The translations under genes were made by a program, and so were the position numbers. Shown here in pieces: positions 1 to 8,519 of a stretch of 64,000 bases of DNA. How positions within the stretch are numbered: position 1 is the first letter of the stretch; every line of letters begins with the position of its first letter. The DNA comes from Roseiarcus sp963775575 (GTDB lineage: Bacteria > Pseudomonadota > Alphaproteobacteria > Rhizobiales > Beijerinckiaceae). The stretch is from contig CAVZJG010000002.1 of the NCBI GenBank assembly GCA_963775575.1, positions 1,860,001 through 1,924,000 of the forward strand, read 5' to 3'. Under the pieces are notes generated by a model. It made no database searches and was not told the DNA's origin. It saw only the letters and a list, made by a program, of their open reading frames with translations.

Positions 1-783
1 CGGCGGCGCGCCGACCGAGCAGCCGCCGGTGCGGCTGTCGCGGATAAAGTCGCTGATGTAGGCGCGGTGGCCGCCTTCGGCGATCCGCACTCGGCAATTG
101 CGGGTCAGCGTTTCGCTCGGCGCGCCCGACGCGTCGACAGAGCGGCGCTCGTAGCAGGCGTCCGTCCATTCCCAGACATTGCCGGAGAGATCGACGACGC
201 CGCGTTCGTTGGCGCCGAAACGGCCGAACGGCTGCGGCGCCTTCGGCTGGGTCTCGCGCGCCGCCTCCTGATCGAACTTCGCCAGCCAGCGCTTGGCGTA
301 GCCGTCGCCGTCGCTTCCGGGAATCGCGTCGTCGTGAAACCGCCCGCCGGCGGCGTAAGCCCACTCGACGTCGCTGGGCAAGCGCCAGTCCTCGCCGGTT
401 TGGCGCGACAACCAGACGGCATAGGCGGTCGCGTCCCCCCAATTCACGCCGACGACGGGCAGGTTCGCCGCGGCTCCGTCGCCTCCCTTGAGCTTCGCGC
501 AGCCGCCGTCGACGACGCACTGCGCATAGTCGCGCTGGCTCACTTGCGTCGTCATGATGGCGAACGGCTCCGCGATCCTCGTCTCGCTCGAGGGGGCGTT
601 GGTCACCAACCCGTTGCGCTGAAAGTCGCCCGCAAGCCGGTAGGCGAACACGCCCGGCTCGATCGTGACGACGGCGACGCGGTCGCCTCGACTGGTTTCG
701 AACGCCGCCCGCAGCGCCGCGGCCCCGAGAAGCCCGAGGCAAGCTGCGGCGACGGCGACGAAGGCGCCACGAAAGGCCGACAT
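1..783 (-). CDS. nirV: NirV-like formylglycine-generating-enzyme family protein (3' end outside window)
   Basis: The reverse strand is open from an ATG at 783 to the window edge (261 codons, no stop reached). A good AGGAGG ribosome site precedes the ATG. The N-terminus is a hydrophobic segment (about residues 5-25), either signal peptide or anchor. The body has the FGE-sulfatase (SUMF1-like) fold signatures PVVGVNWGDATAYAVW, WRLPSDVEWAYAA and DLSGNVWEWTDACYE, then a Cys-containing tail ending near SDFIRDSRTGGCSVG. By family comparison only about 10-15 residues are missing. It lies 63 bp downstream of nirK on the same strand, the usual nirK-nirV arrangement. NirV is probably exported; its biochemical role in denitrification is not settled. 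The name rests on context plus domain. Confidence 0.88.
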   Translation of the reverse strand, partial: MSAFRGAFVAVAAACLGLLGAAALRAAFETSRGDRVAVVTIEPGVFAYRLAGDFQRNGLVTNAPSSETRIAEPFAIMTTQVSQRDYAQCVVDGGCAKLKGGDGAAANLPVVGVNWGDATAYAVWLSRQTGEDWRLPSDVEWAYAAGGRFHDDAIPGSDGDGYAKRWLAKFDQEAARETQPKAPQPFGRFGANERGVVDLSGNVWEWTDACYERRSVDASGAPSETLTRNCRVRIAEGGHRAYISDFIRDSRTGGCSVGAPP

Positions 784-846
784 CGCCTCGCCTCCTCTTT
801 CACGAGAGACGCTTGCGAACGAAGCGTCTCGGCTTTCTCGCGACGC

Positions 847-1941
847 CTAGTCGATCGGCCCCGGCCGACGAACGAGGGTCATCAGGTCGTCGTTCCAGTT
901 CCCTTCGACGCGGAAATGGGCGGTGGCGCCCAACAAGACCGCCTCGATCAAATTGTGGTTGAGGTAGGCGTACACGCCGGGTTGGCGGAAGGTGTAGAGC
1001 GCGGCGGTCGCCGAGCCGCCGGGAACGAACCAGGTTTCGAGGCCGGTCATCGGCGGGTTGTTGAACTTGCCGAGAAGCCAGACGTAGTCGCCGTGCCCGC
1101 CGATGAGATGCGGCCGGGTGTCGCGGTTGGCCTGGCTGTGCAGGATCAGCACGGTCTCGCCGACCTTGGCTTGCAGCGCGTTCTTGCCGGTCAGGGCGTC
1201 GACGCGGCCGTTGAACACGACATGCGTCGGCGTCAGCGTCCGCATCACCGCCATCGTGTCGACAAAGGAATCCGCCGCCGAAGCATAGGTCTTGTAAGCG
1301 CCGCTGGCGTCGCGGGGGACGTAGAAGTCCTGCTCGCCGATGTAGAACGCCTTGTCGTAGCGCAACGGCTTGCCGGCGCCGTCGGTCAACCCCTGACGCG
1401 GCAGGACCATGATCGCGCCGTTCATGCCGGAAACGACGTGCCAGGGAATCATCGGCCCTTCGGGCGCGCAGTGATAAATAAAGACGCCGGGGCGCGTCGC
1501 CTTGAACCGCAGCACGACCTTTTCGCCCGGATTGACGTGGGTCAGATCGCCGCCGCCCAGGCCGCCGGTCGAGGCGTGGAAGTCGATGTTGTGGTCGAAC
1601 GAATTGGTCGCCGGATTGACCAGCGTCAGCTCGACGTAGTCGCCTTCGTGAACGACCATCATCGGTCCCGGAATGGAGCCGTTGTAGGCGAAAGCATGAA
1701 TTTTCGTCCCGTCGTCGTCGAGGACGATTTCTTTTTCCATGACCGTCAGCTTGAATTCGACGATCTCCGGCCCCCGGGCGGTCGCCTGCTCGTGCGGGTG
1801 AATGAAGGGCGGCGCGACCAGATCGACGGAACGGCGCGGCAAATCCGCCGCCTCTTCGGCCAAAGCGGGCGCCGCGGTCAGGACCGTGGCGGCCCCCGCG
1901 GCGGCTCCGGCCGCCAGAAACAAATCGCGACGATTGAACAT
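847..1941 (-). CDS. nirK: Copper-containing nitrite reductase NirK
   Basis: Reduces nitrite to nitric oxide in the periplasm, the defining step of denitrification. The 364-residue protein starts with a twin-arginine signal (RRDLFLAAG). Both cupredoxin domains are present. Type 1 copper ligands are visible as H117, C158, H168 and M173 (contexts SFDHNID, YHCAPEG, PWHVVSGM). Type 2 ligands are H122, H157 and H329 (YLNHNLIEA). The catalytic Asp is D120 and the catalytic His is H278 (RPHLIGGHGDYVW). All catalytic residues are therefore intact. Length and order match class I NirK. It is followed by nirV, and an FNR/NNR-type box lies about 70 nt upstream of the start, so induction by low oxygen or NO is expected. 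Confidence 0.97.
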   Translation of the reverse strand: MFNRRDLFLAAGAAAGAATVLTAAPALAEEAADLPRRSVDLVAPPFIHPHEQATARGPEIVEFKLTVMEKEIVLDDDGTKIHAFAYNGSIPGPMMVVHEGDYVELTLVNPATNSFDHNIDFHASTGGLGGGDLTHVNPGEKVVLRFKATRPGVFIYHCAPEGPMIPWHVVSGMNGAIMVLPRQGLTDGAGKPLRYDKAFYIGEQDFYVPRDASGAYKTYASAADSFVDTMAVMRTLTPTHVVFNGRVDALTGKNALQAKVGETVLILHSQANRDTRPHLIGGHGDYVWLLGKFNNPPMTGLETWFVPGGSATAALYTFRQPGVYAYLNHNLIEAVLLGATAHFRVEGNWNDDLMTLVRRPGPID

Positions 1942-2004
1942 GGCCGACTCCCTTGGCGCGTCTCGTTTGCAGCGACTTGTCGCTCTTTTCCGGCCGCGAG
2001 AACG

Positions 2005-2018
2005 TTGCGATTGGTCAA
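2005..2018 (-). promoter_or_regulatory. Candidate FNR/NNR-type box upstream of nirK
   Basis: The 14-mer TTGCGATTGGTCAA has the outer TTG...CAA half sites and spacing of the CRP/FNR-family consensus TTGAT-N4-ATCAA (TTGnn-N4-nnCAA). Its centre is about 70 nt upstream of the nirK ATG, which would place it near -41.5 for a start site around 1970. NnrR/FnrN/DNR-type regulators control nirK in other denitrifying alphaproteobacteria. No such regulator is encoded in this window. The inner positions are degenerate, so this is a candidate only. Confidence 0.5.
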
Positions 2019-2101
2019 ACTCGCCCGCGGTTCTCGGCCGCGTCGCTATCCTCGCCGCGCGCGCAATCCGCTATAAGGGCCGCGGGCGAACGGGGGAGAC
2101 G

Positions 2102-3076
2102 ATGGCGGACACGGATCTGACAACCATGCCAGCGAAGTTTGGCCGCATCGCGGCGATCGACGTCGCGCGAGGCCTCGCGCTGGTCGGGATGGTCGTCTAC
2201 CACCTGACGTGGGACCTCGCGTCGTTCGGCTTCATCGCCAACGCGGCGCCGTTTTCGCCGGCGATGCGCCTGCTGTCGCAGGTCGTGGCGGGCGCGTTTC
2301 TGGCGCTGGTTGGCGTGTCGCTGGCGCTCGCCCACCCTCACGGGCTGCGCTGGGGCGCCTTCGCGCGGCGCTTGGCGCTCATCGTCGGCGCGGCGCTGCT
2401 GGTGACGGCGGCGACCTTTTTTCTCGACCGCGACGAGCCGATCCTTTTCGGCATTCTCCATTGCATCGCGGTCGCGAGCCTCATCGCAGCGCCGTTCGTC
2501 GGCGCGCCGGCATGGGCGGCTCTGGCGGCGGGCGTCGTGGCGTTGGCGGCGCCGTTCGTCGTCGCGAGCGACGCCTTCAATTCCCCGGCGCTGATCTGGC
2601 TGGGCCTGGGAACCGCAGCGCCACGCACGCTGGATTGGCGCCCGCTGCTGCCCTGGGCGGGGGCGGTCCTGGTCGGCCTCGCGCTCGCGCGCGGTTCGCT
2701 TTCGCGGCTCGCGCTTTGGCCGTGGACGGCGTGGCGGCCCGCGGCGATCCCCGGCCGCGCGCTTGATTTCGCCGGCCGTCACAGCCTCGCGATCTATCTC
2801 GTCCACCAGCCGATCCTGTTCGCGGCGCTGTTCGCGCTGGCGGCCGCGACCGGGCCGACGGCGCGGCGCGATCGCAACTCGTATCTGGCGTCCTGCCGGC
2901 CGGCCTGCGTCGAGGCCGGCGGCGAAGCCGTCCCTTGCGCGAAGGCTTGCGCCTGCATCGCCGACCGCGCTGAAGCGGCCGGCGTCTCGCTCGGCGTCGC
3001 GCTCGGGCAGGGCGGGGGCGACGAGCGCAGGCGGCTGAAGAGCATCGTCGAGGCCTGCGGCGCCGAGGCGCGCTGA
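2102..3076 (+). CDS. DUF1624 / heparan-alpha-glucosaminide N-acetyltransferase-like membrane protein
   Basis: 324-residue polytopic membrane protein. The N-terminus carries the family pattern IAAIDVARGLALVGMVVYHL followed by about seven or more hydrophobic helices (roughly residues 15-270). A cytosol- or periplasm-facing tail of about 70 residues contains six cysteines (CRPACVE, CAKACACI, VEACG), which I recall as a feature of rhizobial members. The start at 2102 is chosen because the open frame upstream runs antisense over nirK and nirV; GGGGGAGACG precedes this ATG. It is divergent from nirK. The family includes acyltransferases acting on glycans, but the substrate here is unknown. Confidence 0.85.
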   Translation: MADTDLTTMPAKFGRIAAIDVARGLALVGMVVYHLTWDLASFGFIANAAPFSPAMRLLSQVVAGAFLALVGVSLALAHPHGLRWGAFARRLALIVGAALLVTAATFFLDRDEPILFGILHCIAVASLIAAPFVGAPAWAALAAGVVALAAPFVVASDAFNSPALIWLGLGTAAPRTLDWRPLLPWAGAVLVGLALARGSLSRLALWPWTAWRPAAIPGRALDFAGRHSLAIYLVHQPILFAALFALAAATGPTARRDRNSYLASCRPACVEAGGEAVPCAKACACIADRAEAAGVSLGVALGQGGGDERRRLKSIVEACGAEAR

Positions 3077-3162
3077 ACGGCGCCTTGCGCTCTCCGGCGG
3101 CGCTTGCCGGGGGCGCGCGCGAGGCTTATAGGCCATTCCGAACAAGGAGAAGCGGGCCGGGC

Positions 3163-4236
3163 ATGGCGCAACAGAGCAAGCAACGCCCGCTCCGTGACGA
3201 GGACGCCGACGACCACGGGTCCGGCGAATCCGAAGGCCGCCTCGCTCGAGGCGCCGAGGCGCTCGAAGCGCGCCGGCCGCTGTTGCGGCGCCTAGGGCTG
3301 GCGTTCAGCCTGCTGATCATTTCGGTTTCGACGGTCCTCTTCGTCCGCACGCTCATTCGCATCGATCTGCAGCAGTTCAAAGCCGCCTTCGCCGCGACCA
3401 GCGGCGACCAGATCGCGACGGCTTTCGGGCTTTCCGCGCTGAGCTATCTCGCCCTGACCGGCTACGACGGTCTGGCCCTGAGGCATCTCAATGTCCATGT
3501 GCCGTATCGGCTGACGGCGCTCGCTTCGTTCACCAGCTACGCCATTTCGTTCACGCTCGGCTTTCCGCTGGTCACGGGGGGCGCCGTGCGCTTCTGGATC
3601 TACGGTCCGGCGGGGCTGTCGGCGGGCAAGGTGGCGAGCCTGACCGTCGTCGCCGGCGTCACCTTCTGGCTCGGCATGGGCTTCATCATCGGGGTCGGGT
3701 TCATCAGCGACGCCGAGGCGATCGGCGGGATCAATCATTTCAACGTCCTCGCCAACCAGCTGATCGGGTTCACGGTGGTCGGCGCGCTGCTCGCGTACTT
3801 GGTCTGGGTTCAACGCATGGGACAGCGGCGGAAGCCGATCTTTCTCAATTTCAGCCTGCCCGGCCCCGTTCTCACGCTGGCGCAGATGGCGCTCGGCGTC
3901 ATCGACGTCTGCGCCGCCGCCGGTACGCTTTACGTGCTGCTTCCCAAGGGCCACGGTCTGGGCTTCCTCACCTTCACCACGCTCTATTCCTTCGCCGCGA
4001 TGCTCGGCATCGCCAGCCACGCCCCCGGCGGCCTCGGCGTCTTCGAGGCGACCATGCTCAACGGCGTCGGCGGCTCGAGCGAGCAGATGCTCGCTTCGCT
4101 GTTGCTGTTTCGCGGCATATATTACGTCGCGCCCTTCGTCCTCGCGATGGCGCTGCTGGGCGCCTATGAGGCCGTCCGGCGTTGGCGCTCGCTGCGCGAA
4201 GCGATGGCGGCGTCGCGACCGGGGGACGAGGAGTAG
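3163..4236 (+). CDS. UPF0104/YbhN family (lysylphosphatidylglycerol synthase TM-like) membrane protein
   Basis: 357-residue protein. A charged N-terminal tail of about 40 residues is followed by roughly eight hydrophobic helices. The segments LGFPLVTGGAVRFWIYG and SHAPGGLGVFEATML are characteristic of the UPF0104 integral membrane family, related to the flippase half of MprF. There is no lysyl-transferase domain, so it is not a complete MprF. The start is set at 3163 because AAGGAG lies 11-16 nt upstream and the preceding in-frame codons are Arg/Gly-rich noise. The gene follows DUF1624 in the same direction with an 86-bp gap. Substrate (lipid or polyprenol) is not known. Confidence 0.85.
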   Translation: MAQQSKQRPLRDEDADDHGSGESEGRLARGAEALEARRPLLRRLGLAFSLLIISVSTVLFVRTLIRIDLQQFKAAFAATSGDQIATAFGLSALSYLALTGYDGLALRHLNVHVPYRLTALASFTSYAISFTLGFPLVTGGAVRFWIYGPAGLSAGKVASLTVVAGVTFWLGMGFIIGVGFISDAEAIGGINHFNVLANQLIGFTVVGALLAYLVWVQRMGQRRKPIFLNFSLPGPVLTLAQMALGVIDVCAAAGTLYVLLPKGHGLGFLTFTTLYSFAAMLGIASHAPGGLGVFEATMLNGVGGSSEQMLASLLLFRGIYYVAPFVLAMALLGAYEAVRRWRSLREAMAASRPGDEE

Positions 4237-4292
4237 AACGGGCGCGCCTTGCGGCCGCGCCAGCCCGAATTGAACGCGTCGGATCGGGAGCC

Positions 4293-5378
4293 ATGGTGTC
4301 GAGGGAAACGAGCGCGCCTGCTTTCGCCGACGCTCTTCAGTCGCCGTTCGTCGCCAAGCTCGTCGGCGCGATGCCCGAACCGGCGGTGATTGTCGACGCC
4401 GACGGCCGCTCGGTCGCCGCCAACGGGCCGGCCTTCAAGCTGCTGCCGGCGATCAAGATCGGCGAGCCCTTCGTCCTCGCCCTGCGCGCGCCCGACGTCA
4501 TCGACGCCTTGCGACGGGTCATGGCGAGCGGCGAGGCGGAGACGGTGCTGTGGCGCGAGCGCGTGCCGATGGAGCGGCTGTTCGAGGTCTGCGCGGCGCC
4601 GCTGGCCGCCGAGCCCGGCGAAGTGGCCGCGACCCTGCTGACGCTGCGCGATCTGACGGAGTCGCGGCGCGTCGAGCGCATGCGCGCCGATTTCATCGCC
4701 TACGCCAGCCATGAATTGCGCACGCCGTTGGCCTCGATGCTCGGCTTCGTCGAGACGCTGCAAGGCTCGGCGCGCGACGATCCGGAAGCGCGCGACAAGT
4801 TTCTCGCCATCATGCGCGAACAGGGCCGCCGCATGGCGCGCCTGATCGACGATCTGCTCTCGCTTTCGCGCATCGAAGAGAAGCAACACGTCCGCCCGGA
4901 GGCGGCGGTCGATCTGACCCAGACGGCGCGCCACGTCGCCGATACGCTGGCCCCGCTCGCGCGCGAAATGGGGGTGGAAATCAAGCTCTACGCCGAACGG
5001 CCCGTCGTCGTCACCGGCGACCGCGACGAACTTCTGCGCGTCGCCGAAAATCTGATCGAGAACGCCATCAAGTACGGCGCCCGGCAGGACGGAACGGGAG
5101 ACGACCGCGTCGAGGTCACGGTCAGCAGAACTGCCGCCGAAGGCTCGCTGATCGTGCGCGACTTCGGATGCGGCATCGCCGCCGAGCATCTGCCGCGGCT
5201 GACGGAGCGATTCTATCGCGTCGACGCCGGGCAGAGCCGCGCCAAGAACGGAACCGGCCTCGGCCTCGCGATCGTCAAGCACATCCTGGCGCGCCATCGC
5301 GGACGGCTGACGATCGCCAGCCGCCTCGACCACGGCTCGACGTTCACGGCGATCGTGCCGCTGCACGATCGGCAATGA
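4293..5378 (+). CDS. phoR: Phosphate-regulon sensor histidine kinase PhoR, no visible membrane anchor
   Basis: 361-residue kinase that phosphorylates PhoB under phosphate limitation. A PAS-like region (about 20-125) is followed by HisKA with the phospho-acceptor H140 (FIAYASHELRTPLASMLGF) and HATPase_c with N box (ENLIENAIKYGA), G1 (FGCGIA), F box (RFYR) and G2 (GTGLGLAIVKHIL). I see no transmembrane helix, although most PhoR proteins have one or two at the N-terminus. In-frame codons upstream of 4293 (back to 4182) lie inside the previous gene and are also not hydrophobic. The gene heads the pst-phoUB cluster, and pstS follows after a 157-bp region with a Pho box. Confidence 0.93.
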   Translation: MVSRETSAPAFADALQSPFVAKLVGAMPEPAVIVDADGRSVAANGPAFKLLPAIKIGEPFVLALRAPDVIDALRRVMASGEAETVLWRERVPMERLFEVCAAPLAAEPGEVAATLLTLRDLTESRRVERMRADFIAYASHELRTPLASMLGFVETLQGSARDDPEARDKFLAIMREQGRRMARLIDDLLSLSRIEEKQHVRPEAAVDLTQTARHVADTLAPLAREMGVEIKLYAERPVVVTGDRDELLRVAENLIENAIKYGARQDGTGDDRVEVTVSRTAAEGSLIVRDFGCGIAAEHLPRLTERFYRVDAGQSRAKNGTGLGLAIVKHILARHRGRLTIASRLDHGSTFTAIVPLHDRQ

Positions 5379-5405
5379 TTTAACCTTCTTTATCAACGAC
5401 TTAAG

Positions 5406-5438
5406 ATGTCGCACTGCTGTCTTGCAGCCGTCATATAA
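5406..5438 (+). promoter_or_regulatory. Pho box before pstS
   Basis: Two 7-mers with an 11-bp period, CTGTCTT (5417-5423) and CCGTCAT (5428-5434), separated by GCAG, match the PhoB consensus CTGTCAT-N4-CTGTCAT. A weaker third unit ATGTCGC sits one period upstream at 5406-5412. A TATAAG-like -10 lies at 5456-5461. The site is about 100 nt upstream of the pstS ATG, so PhoB from the same cluster should activate pstSCAB-phoUB in an autoregulatory loop. Confidence 0.82.
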
Positions 5439-5535
5439 CGCCGTTGGAGAAAGCCTATAAGGACGCGCCTCGGAGCGGCGCGCCTAACAGCGGCGGCCGA
5501 TCGCGAGCCCCAAGAACCCATTTCGAGAGGCGTCA

Positions 5536-6549
5536 ATGTTCATTCGATCCATCATGAGCGCCGCGATTGTCGCGGCAAGCGTGAGTTGCGCCTGGGCCGG
5601 CGATATCTCCGGCGCGGGCGCGACGTTTCCCTTCCCGATCTACGCCAAGTGGGCGGACGCCTATAAGACGGAGACGGGCGATGGCCTCAACTATCAGTCG
5701 ATCGGCTCGGGCGCCGGGATCAAGCAGATCAAGGCCAAGACGGTGACGTTCGGCGCCACCGACGCGCCGCTCAAGGCCGACGATCTCCAAGCCTCGGGTC
5801 TCGAGCAATGGCCGATGGTGATGGGCGGCATCGTGCCGGTCGTCAATCTCGACGGAGTCAAGTCGGGCGATCTCGTGATCGACGGCCCGACGCTCGCCAA
5901 GATTTATCTCGGCACGATCACCAAGTGGAACGATCCGGCGATCAAGGTTCTCAATGCGAAGGTCAACCTTCCCGATCTCGCCATCGCCGTCATTCACCGC
6001 GCCGACGGCTCGGGCACGACGTTCAACTTCACCAACTATCTCGACAAGGTTTCGCCCGAGTGGCAGTCCAAGGTCGGCGAATCGACTTCCGTCGAATGGC
6101 CGCTCGGCATCGGCGCGAAGGGCAACGACGGCGTCGCCAACAATGTCGCCGGCACCAAGGGCGCGATCGGCTATGTCGAATACGCCTACGCCAAGCAGAA
6201 CAAGCTGACCTACGCCAACATGGTCAACAAGGACGGCAAGACCGTCGCTCCGACCATCGAGAGCTTCCAGGCCGCCGCCGCCAACGCCGACTGGGCCAAG
6301 GCCCCCGGCTTCTATCTGATCCTGTCGGATCAGCAGGGCGCGGATTCCTGGCCGATGACCGCCGCGACCTTCATCCTGATGTACAAGCAGCCGGTCAACG
6401 TCACGGAGTCGAACGAGGCGCTGAAGTTCTTTGCGTATTGCTACGACAAGGGCGCCGAGATGGCGAAGGCGCTCGATTACATCCCGATGCCCGACAACGT
6501 GATCGCCATGGTCAAGAAGGCCTGGGCGGCGGACATCGTCCAGAAATAG
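5536..6549 (+). CDS. pstS: Phosphate-binding periplasmic protein PstS
   Basis: 337-residue solute-binding protein of the high-affinity phosphate ABC transporter. A Sec signal peptide ends near residue 21 (SVSCAWA/GD). The mature protein begins with ISGAGATFPFPIYAKW and has the phosphate-cradle motifs GSGAGIKQ, FGATDAPL and RADGSGTTFNF. Length is typical. GAGAGG lies about 10 nt upstream of the ATG. It is the first structural gene after the Pho box and is followed by a strong hairpin and then pstC. Confidence 0.97.
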   Translation: MFIRSIMSAAIVAASVSCAWAGDISGAGATFPFPIYAKWADAYKTETGDGLNYQSIGSGAGIKQIKAKTVTFGATDAPLKADDLQASGLEQWPMVMGGIVPVVNLDGVKSGDLVIDGPTLAKIYLGTITKWNDPAIKVLNAKVNLPDLAIAVIHRADGSGTTFNFTNYLDKVSPEWQSKVGESTSVEWPLGIGAKGNDGVANNVAGTKGAIGYVEYAYAKQNKLTYANMVNKDGKTVAPTIESFQAAAANADWAKAPGFYLILSDQQGADSWPMTAATFILMYKQPVNVTESNEALKFFAYCYDKGAEMAKALDYIPMPDNVIAMVKKAWAADIVQK

Positions 6550-6559
6550 CGCGTTGGCG

Positions 6560-6592
6560 CGCGAGGCCGGCGGTCGATCCGCCGGCCTCGCG
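6560..6592 (+). other. Perfect 14-bp stem-loop between pstS and pstC
   Basis: CGCGAGGCCGGCGG (6560-6573) and CCGCCGGCCTCGCG (6579-6592) pair perfectly around the loop TCGAT. There is no T-run after it, so it is not a classical intrinsic terminator. Hairpins after a binding-protein gene commonly protect the upstream message and lower expression of the permease genes; that role is inferred here. Confidence 0.75.
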
Positions 6593-6648
6593 GCGTTCGC
6601 GGGGAGGCGCGCTTGCATATTGGCGTTGATGATCGAGAAGGTTTGACG

Positions 6649-7644
6649 ATGACAGCCACGGCGATTGAGGCGATGGAGCGTTCGGCGAGCCGGCCGGCGA
6701 GCCGCTCGCAGGCGCTCGGACGTTTGAAATTCGCCGACAGCGGTTTTCGCGCGCTGACGCAAATTTCGGCCGTGCTCGTCCTCGCGTTGCTGCTGGGCGT
6801 CGCGCTGTCTCTTTTTCTCGGTTCATGGCCGGCGTTCAGCCACTTCGGCCTCGGCTTTTTCGTCAGCGACGCCTGGAGCCCGCCCAAGGAGCATTTCGGC
6901 GCGGCGGCGGCGATTTACGGCACGCTGGCCACTTCCGCCATCGCCATGCTGATCGGCGTGCCGGTCGGCCTCGGCATCGCGGTGTTTCTCACCGAACTTT
7001 GCCACCCGGCGCTGCGCCGCCCGATCGGCGTCGCGATCGAACTGCTGGCCGGCATCCCCTCCATTATCTACGGCATCTGGGGCGTCTATTATTTCAAGCC
7101 GGTGATGCAGGGCTATGTCGAGCCGTTCCTGATCGGCGCCTTCGGGCCGCTGCCCGGAATCGGCGCGCTGTTCGGCGGACCGCCGCTCGGCTACGGGGTG
7201 CTCACCGCCGGTCTGGTGCTCGCAGTGATGATCCTGCCCTTTGTCACGGCGGTTTCGCGCGACGTGTTCGAGACGGTGCCCACGGTGCTCAAGGAGGCCG
7301 CCTATGGCGTCGGCGCGACGACGTTCGAAGTCGTCGGCGGCATCGTCTTTCCCTATACGCGGGTCGGCGTCATCGGCGGCGTGATGCTGGCGCTCGGACG
7401 CGCGCTCGGCGAGACGATGGCGGTGACCTTCGTCATCGGCAACGCGACGAAGATTTCGAGTTCGATCCTCGCGCAGGGCACCACCATTTCGGCGATGATC
7501 GCCAACCAGTTCGCCGACGCGGATCCGGGACTGTTCACCTCTTCGCTGCTCGCGCTCGGTTTCATTCTGTTCATCATCACGTTCATCGTGCTGGCGCTGG
7601 CGCGCTGGATGCTCGCGGCTCTCGAAGTTAAGGCGGGACGCTGA
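6649..7644 (+). CDS. pstC: Phosphate ABC transporter permease PstC
   Basis: 331-residue inner-membrane permease. It has about six TM helices beginning near residue 40 and the permease EAA-type loop region (VFETVPTVLKEAAYGVGAT). The stretch FVSDAWSPPKEHFGAAAAIYG is typical of PstC. The start at 6649 is preferred over an in-frame ATG at 6613 because GAGAAGG lies just upstream. Its TGA overlaps the pstA ATG by one base, indicating translational coupling. Confidence 0.96.
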   Translation: MTATAIEAMERSASRPASRSQALGRLKFADSGFRALTQISAVLVLALLLGVALSLFLGSWPAFSHFGLGFFVSDAWSPPKEHFGAAAAIYGTLATSAIAMLIGVPVGLGIAVFLTELCHPALRRPIGVAIELLAGIPSIIYGIWGVYYFKPVMQGYVEPFLIGAFGPLPGIGALFGGPPLGYGVLTAGLVLAVMILPFVTAVSRDVFETVPTVLKEAAYGVGATTFEVVGGIVFPYTRVGVIGGVMLALGRALGETMAVTFVIGNATKISSSILAQGTTISAMIANQFADADPGLFTSSLLALGFILFIITFIVLALARWMLAALEVKAGR

Positions 7645-8495
7645 TGGCCGGCCTCTATTCCGGGCGGCGACGCCGCAACGTCATGTGGACCGTGCTTTCG
7701 TACGCGGCCACCTTCTTCGGTCTGAGCTGGCTGGTGCTGATTCTTGGCGCTTTGCTGTGGAACGGCGTCGGCGGCCTTTCGCTCGACGTCTTCACCAAGA
7801 TGACCGCGCCGCCCGGTGTCGTCGGCGGCCTGCTGAATTCGATCGTCGGCAGCTTGATCGTGACCGGAATCGGCCTGGCCGTCGCCGCGCCGCTGGGCAT
7901 ATTGGCGGGCACGTATCTGGCCGAATACGGCCATCACGCGCGTCTGGCGGTGGTCATTCGCTTCGTCAACGACATTCTCCTCAGCGCCCCCTCGATCGTC
8001 GTCGGTTTGTTCGTCTATCAATTGTGCGTCGTGCCGTTCGGACATTTTTCCGGCCTCGCCGGCTCCATCGCGCTGGCCATCATCGCGACGCCGATCGTCG
8101 TGCGCACGACCGAAGACATGCTCAATCTCGTGCCCAATACGCTGCGCGAAGCGGCGTCCGCGTTGGGGATGCCGCGCTCGCTGGTCATTCGACAGGTCGC
8201 CTACCGGGCGGTGCGCACCGGCATCGTCACCGGCATCTTGCTGGCGGTGGCGCGCATGACCGGCGAGACCGCGCCGCTCATTTTCACGGCGCTCGGCAAT
8301 TCGCTGTTCACCGCCGATCCGCGCGGGCCGATGTCGAGCCTGCCGCTGATCATCTACGAATTCGCCCGCAGTCCCTATCCCGAACAACAGAAGCTCGCTT
8401 GGACGGGGGCCTTGCTGGTCACGCTCGCCGTCCTCGGCCTCAGCATCGTCGCGCGTGTGCTCTCCGCTACGAGCAGCGCGGACAAACAGAACTAA
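7644..8495 (+). CDS. pstA: Phosphate ABC transporter permease PstA
   Basis: 283-residue permease partner of PstC with about six TM helices. The conserved cytoplasmic loop is seen as VPNTLREAASALGMPRSLVIRQV, and GETAPLIFTALGN is typical of PstA. The ATG overlaps the pstC stop (TGATG). pstB follows after 24 nt. Confidence 0.96.
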   Translation: MAGLYSGRRRRNVMWTVLSYAATFFGLSWLVLILGALLWNGVGGLSLDVFTKMTAPPGVVGGLLNSIVGSLIVTGIGLAVAAPLGILAGTYLAEYGHHARLAVVIRFVNDILLSAPSIVVGLFVYQLCVVPFGHFSGLAGSIALAIIATPIVVRTTEDMLNLVPNTLREAASALGMPRSLVIRQVAYRAVRTGIVTGILLAVARMTGETAPLIFTALGNSLFTADPRGPMSSLPLIIYEFARSPYPEQQKLAWTGALLVTLAVLGLSIVARVLSATSSADKQN

Positions 8496-8519
8496 TCGGT
8501 CGACGAAAGAACCAAGCGC

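Noticed and set aside
67..2076. Long open forward frame (about 670 codons) opposite nirV and nirK
   Set aside because: Antisense to two genes with intact catalytic motifs; its translation is Arg/Gly/Ala-rich without any domain, as expected in GC-rich DNA.
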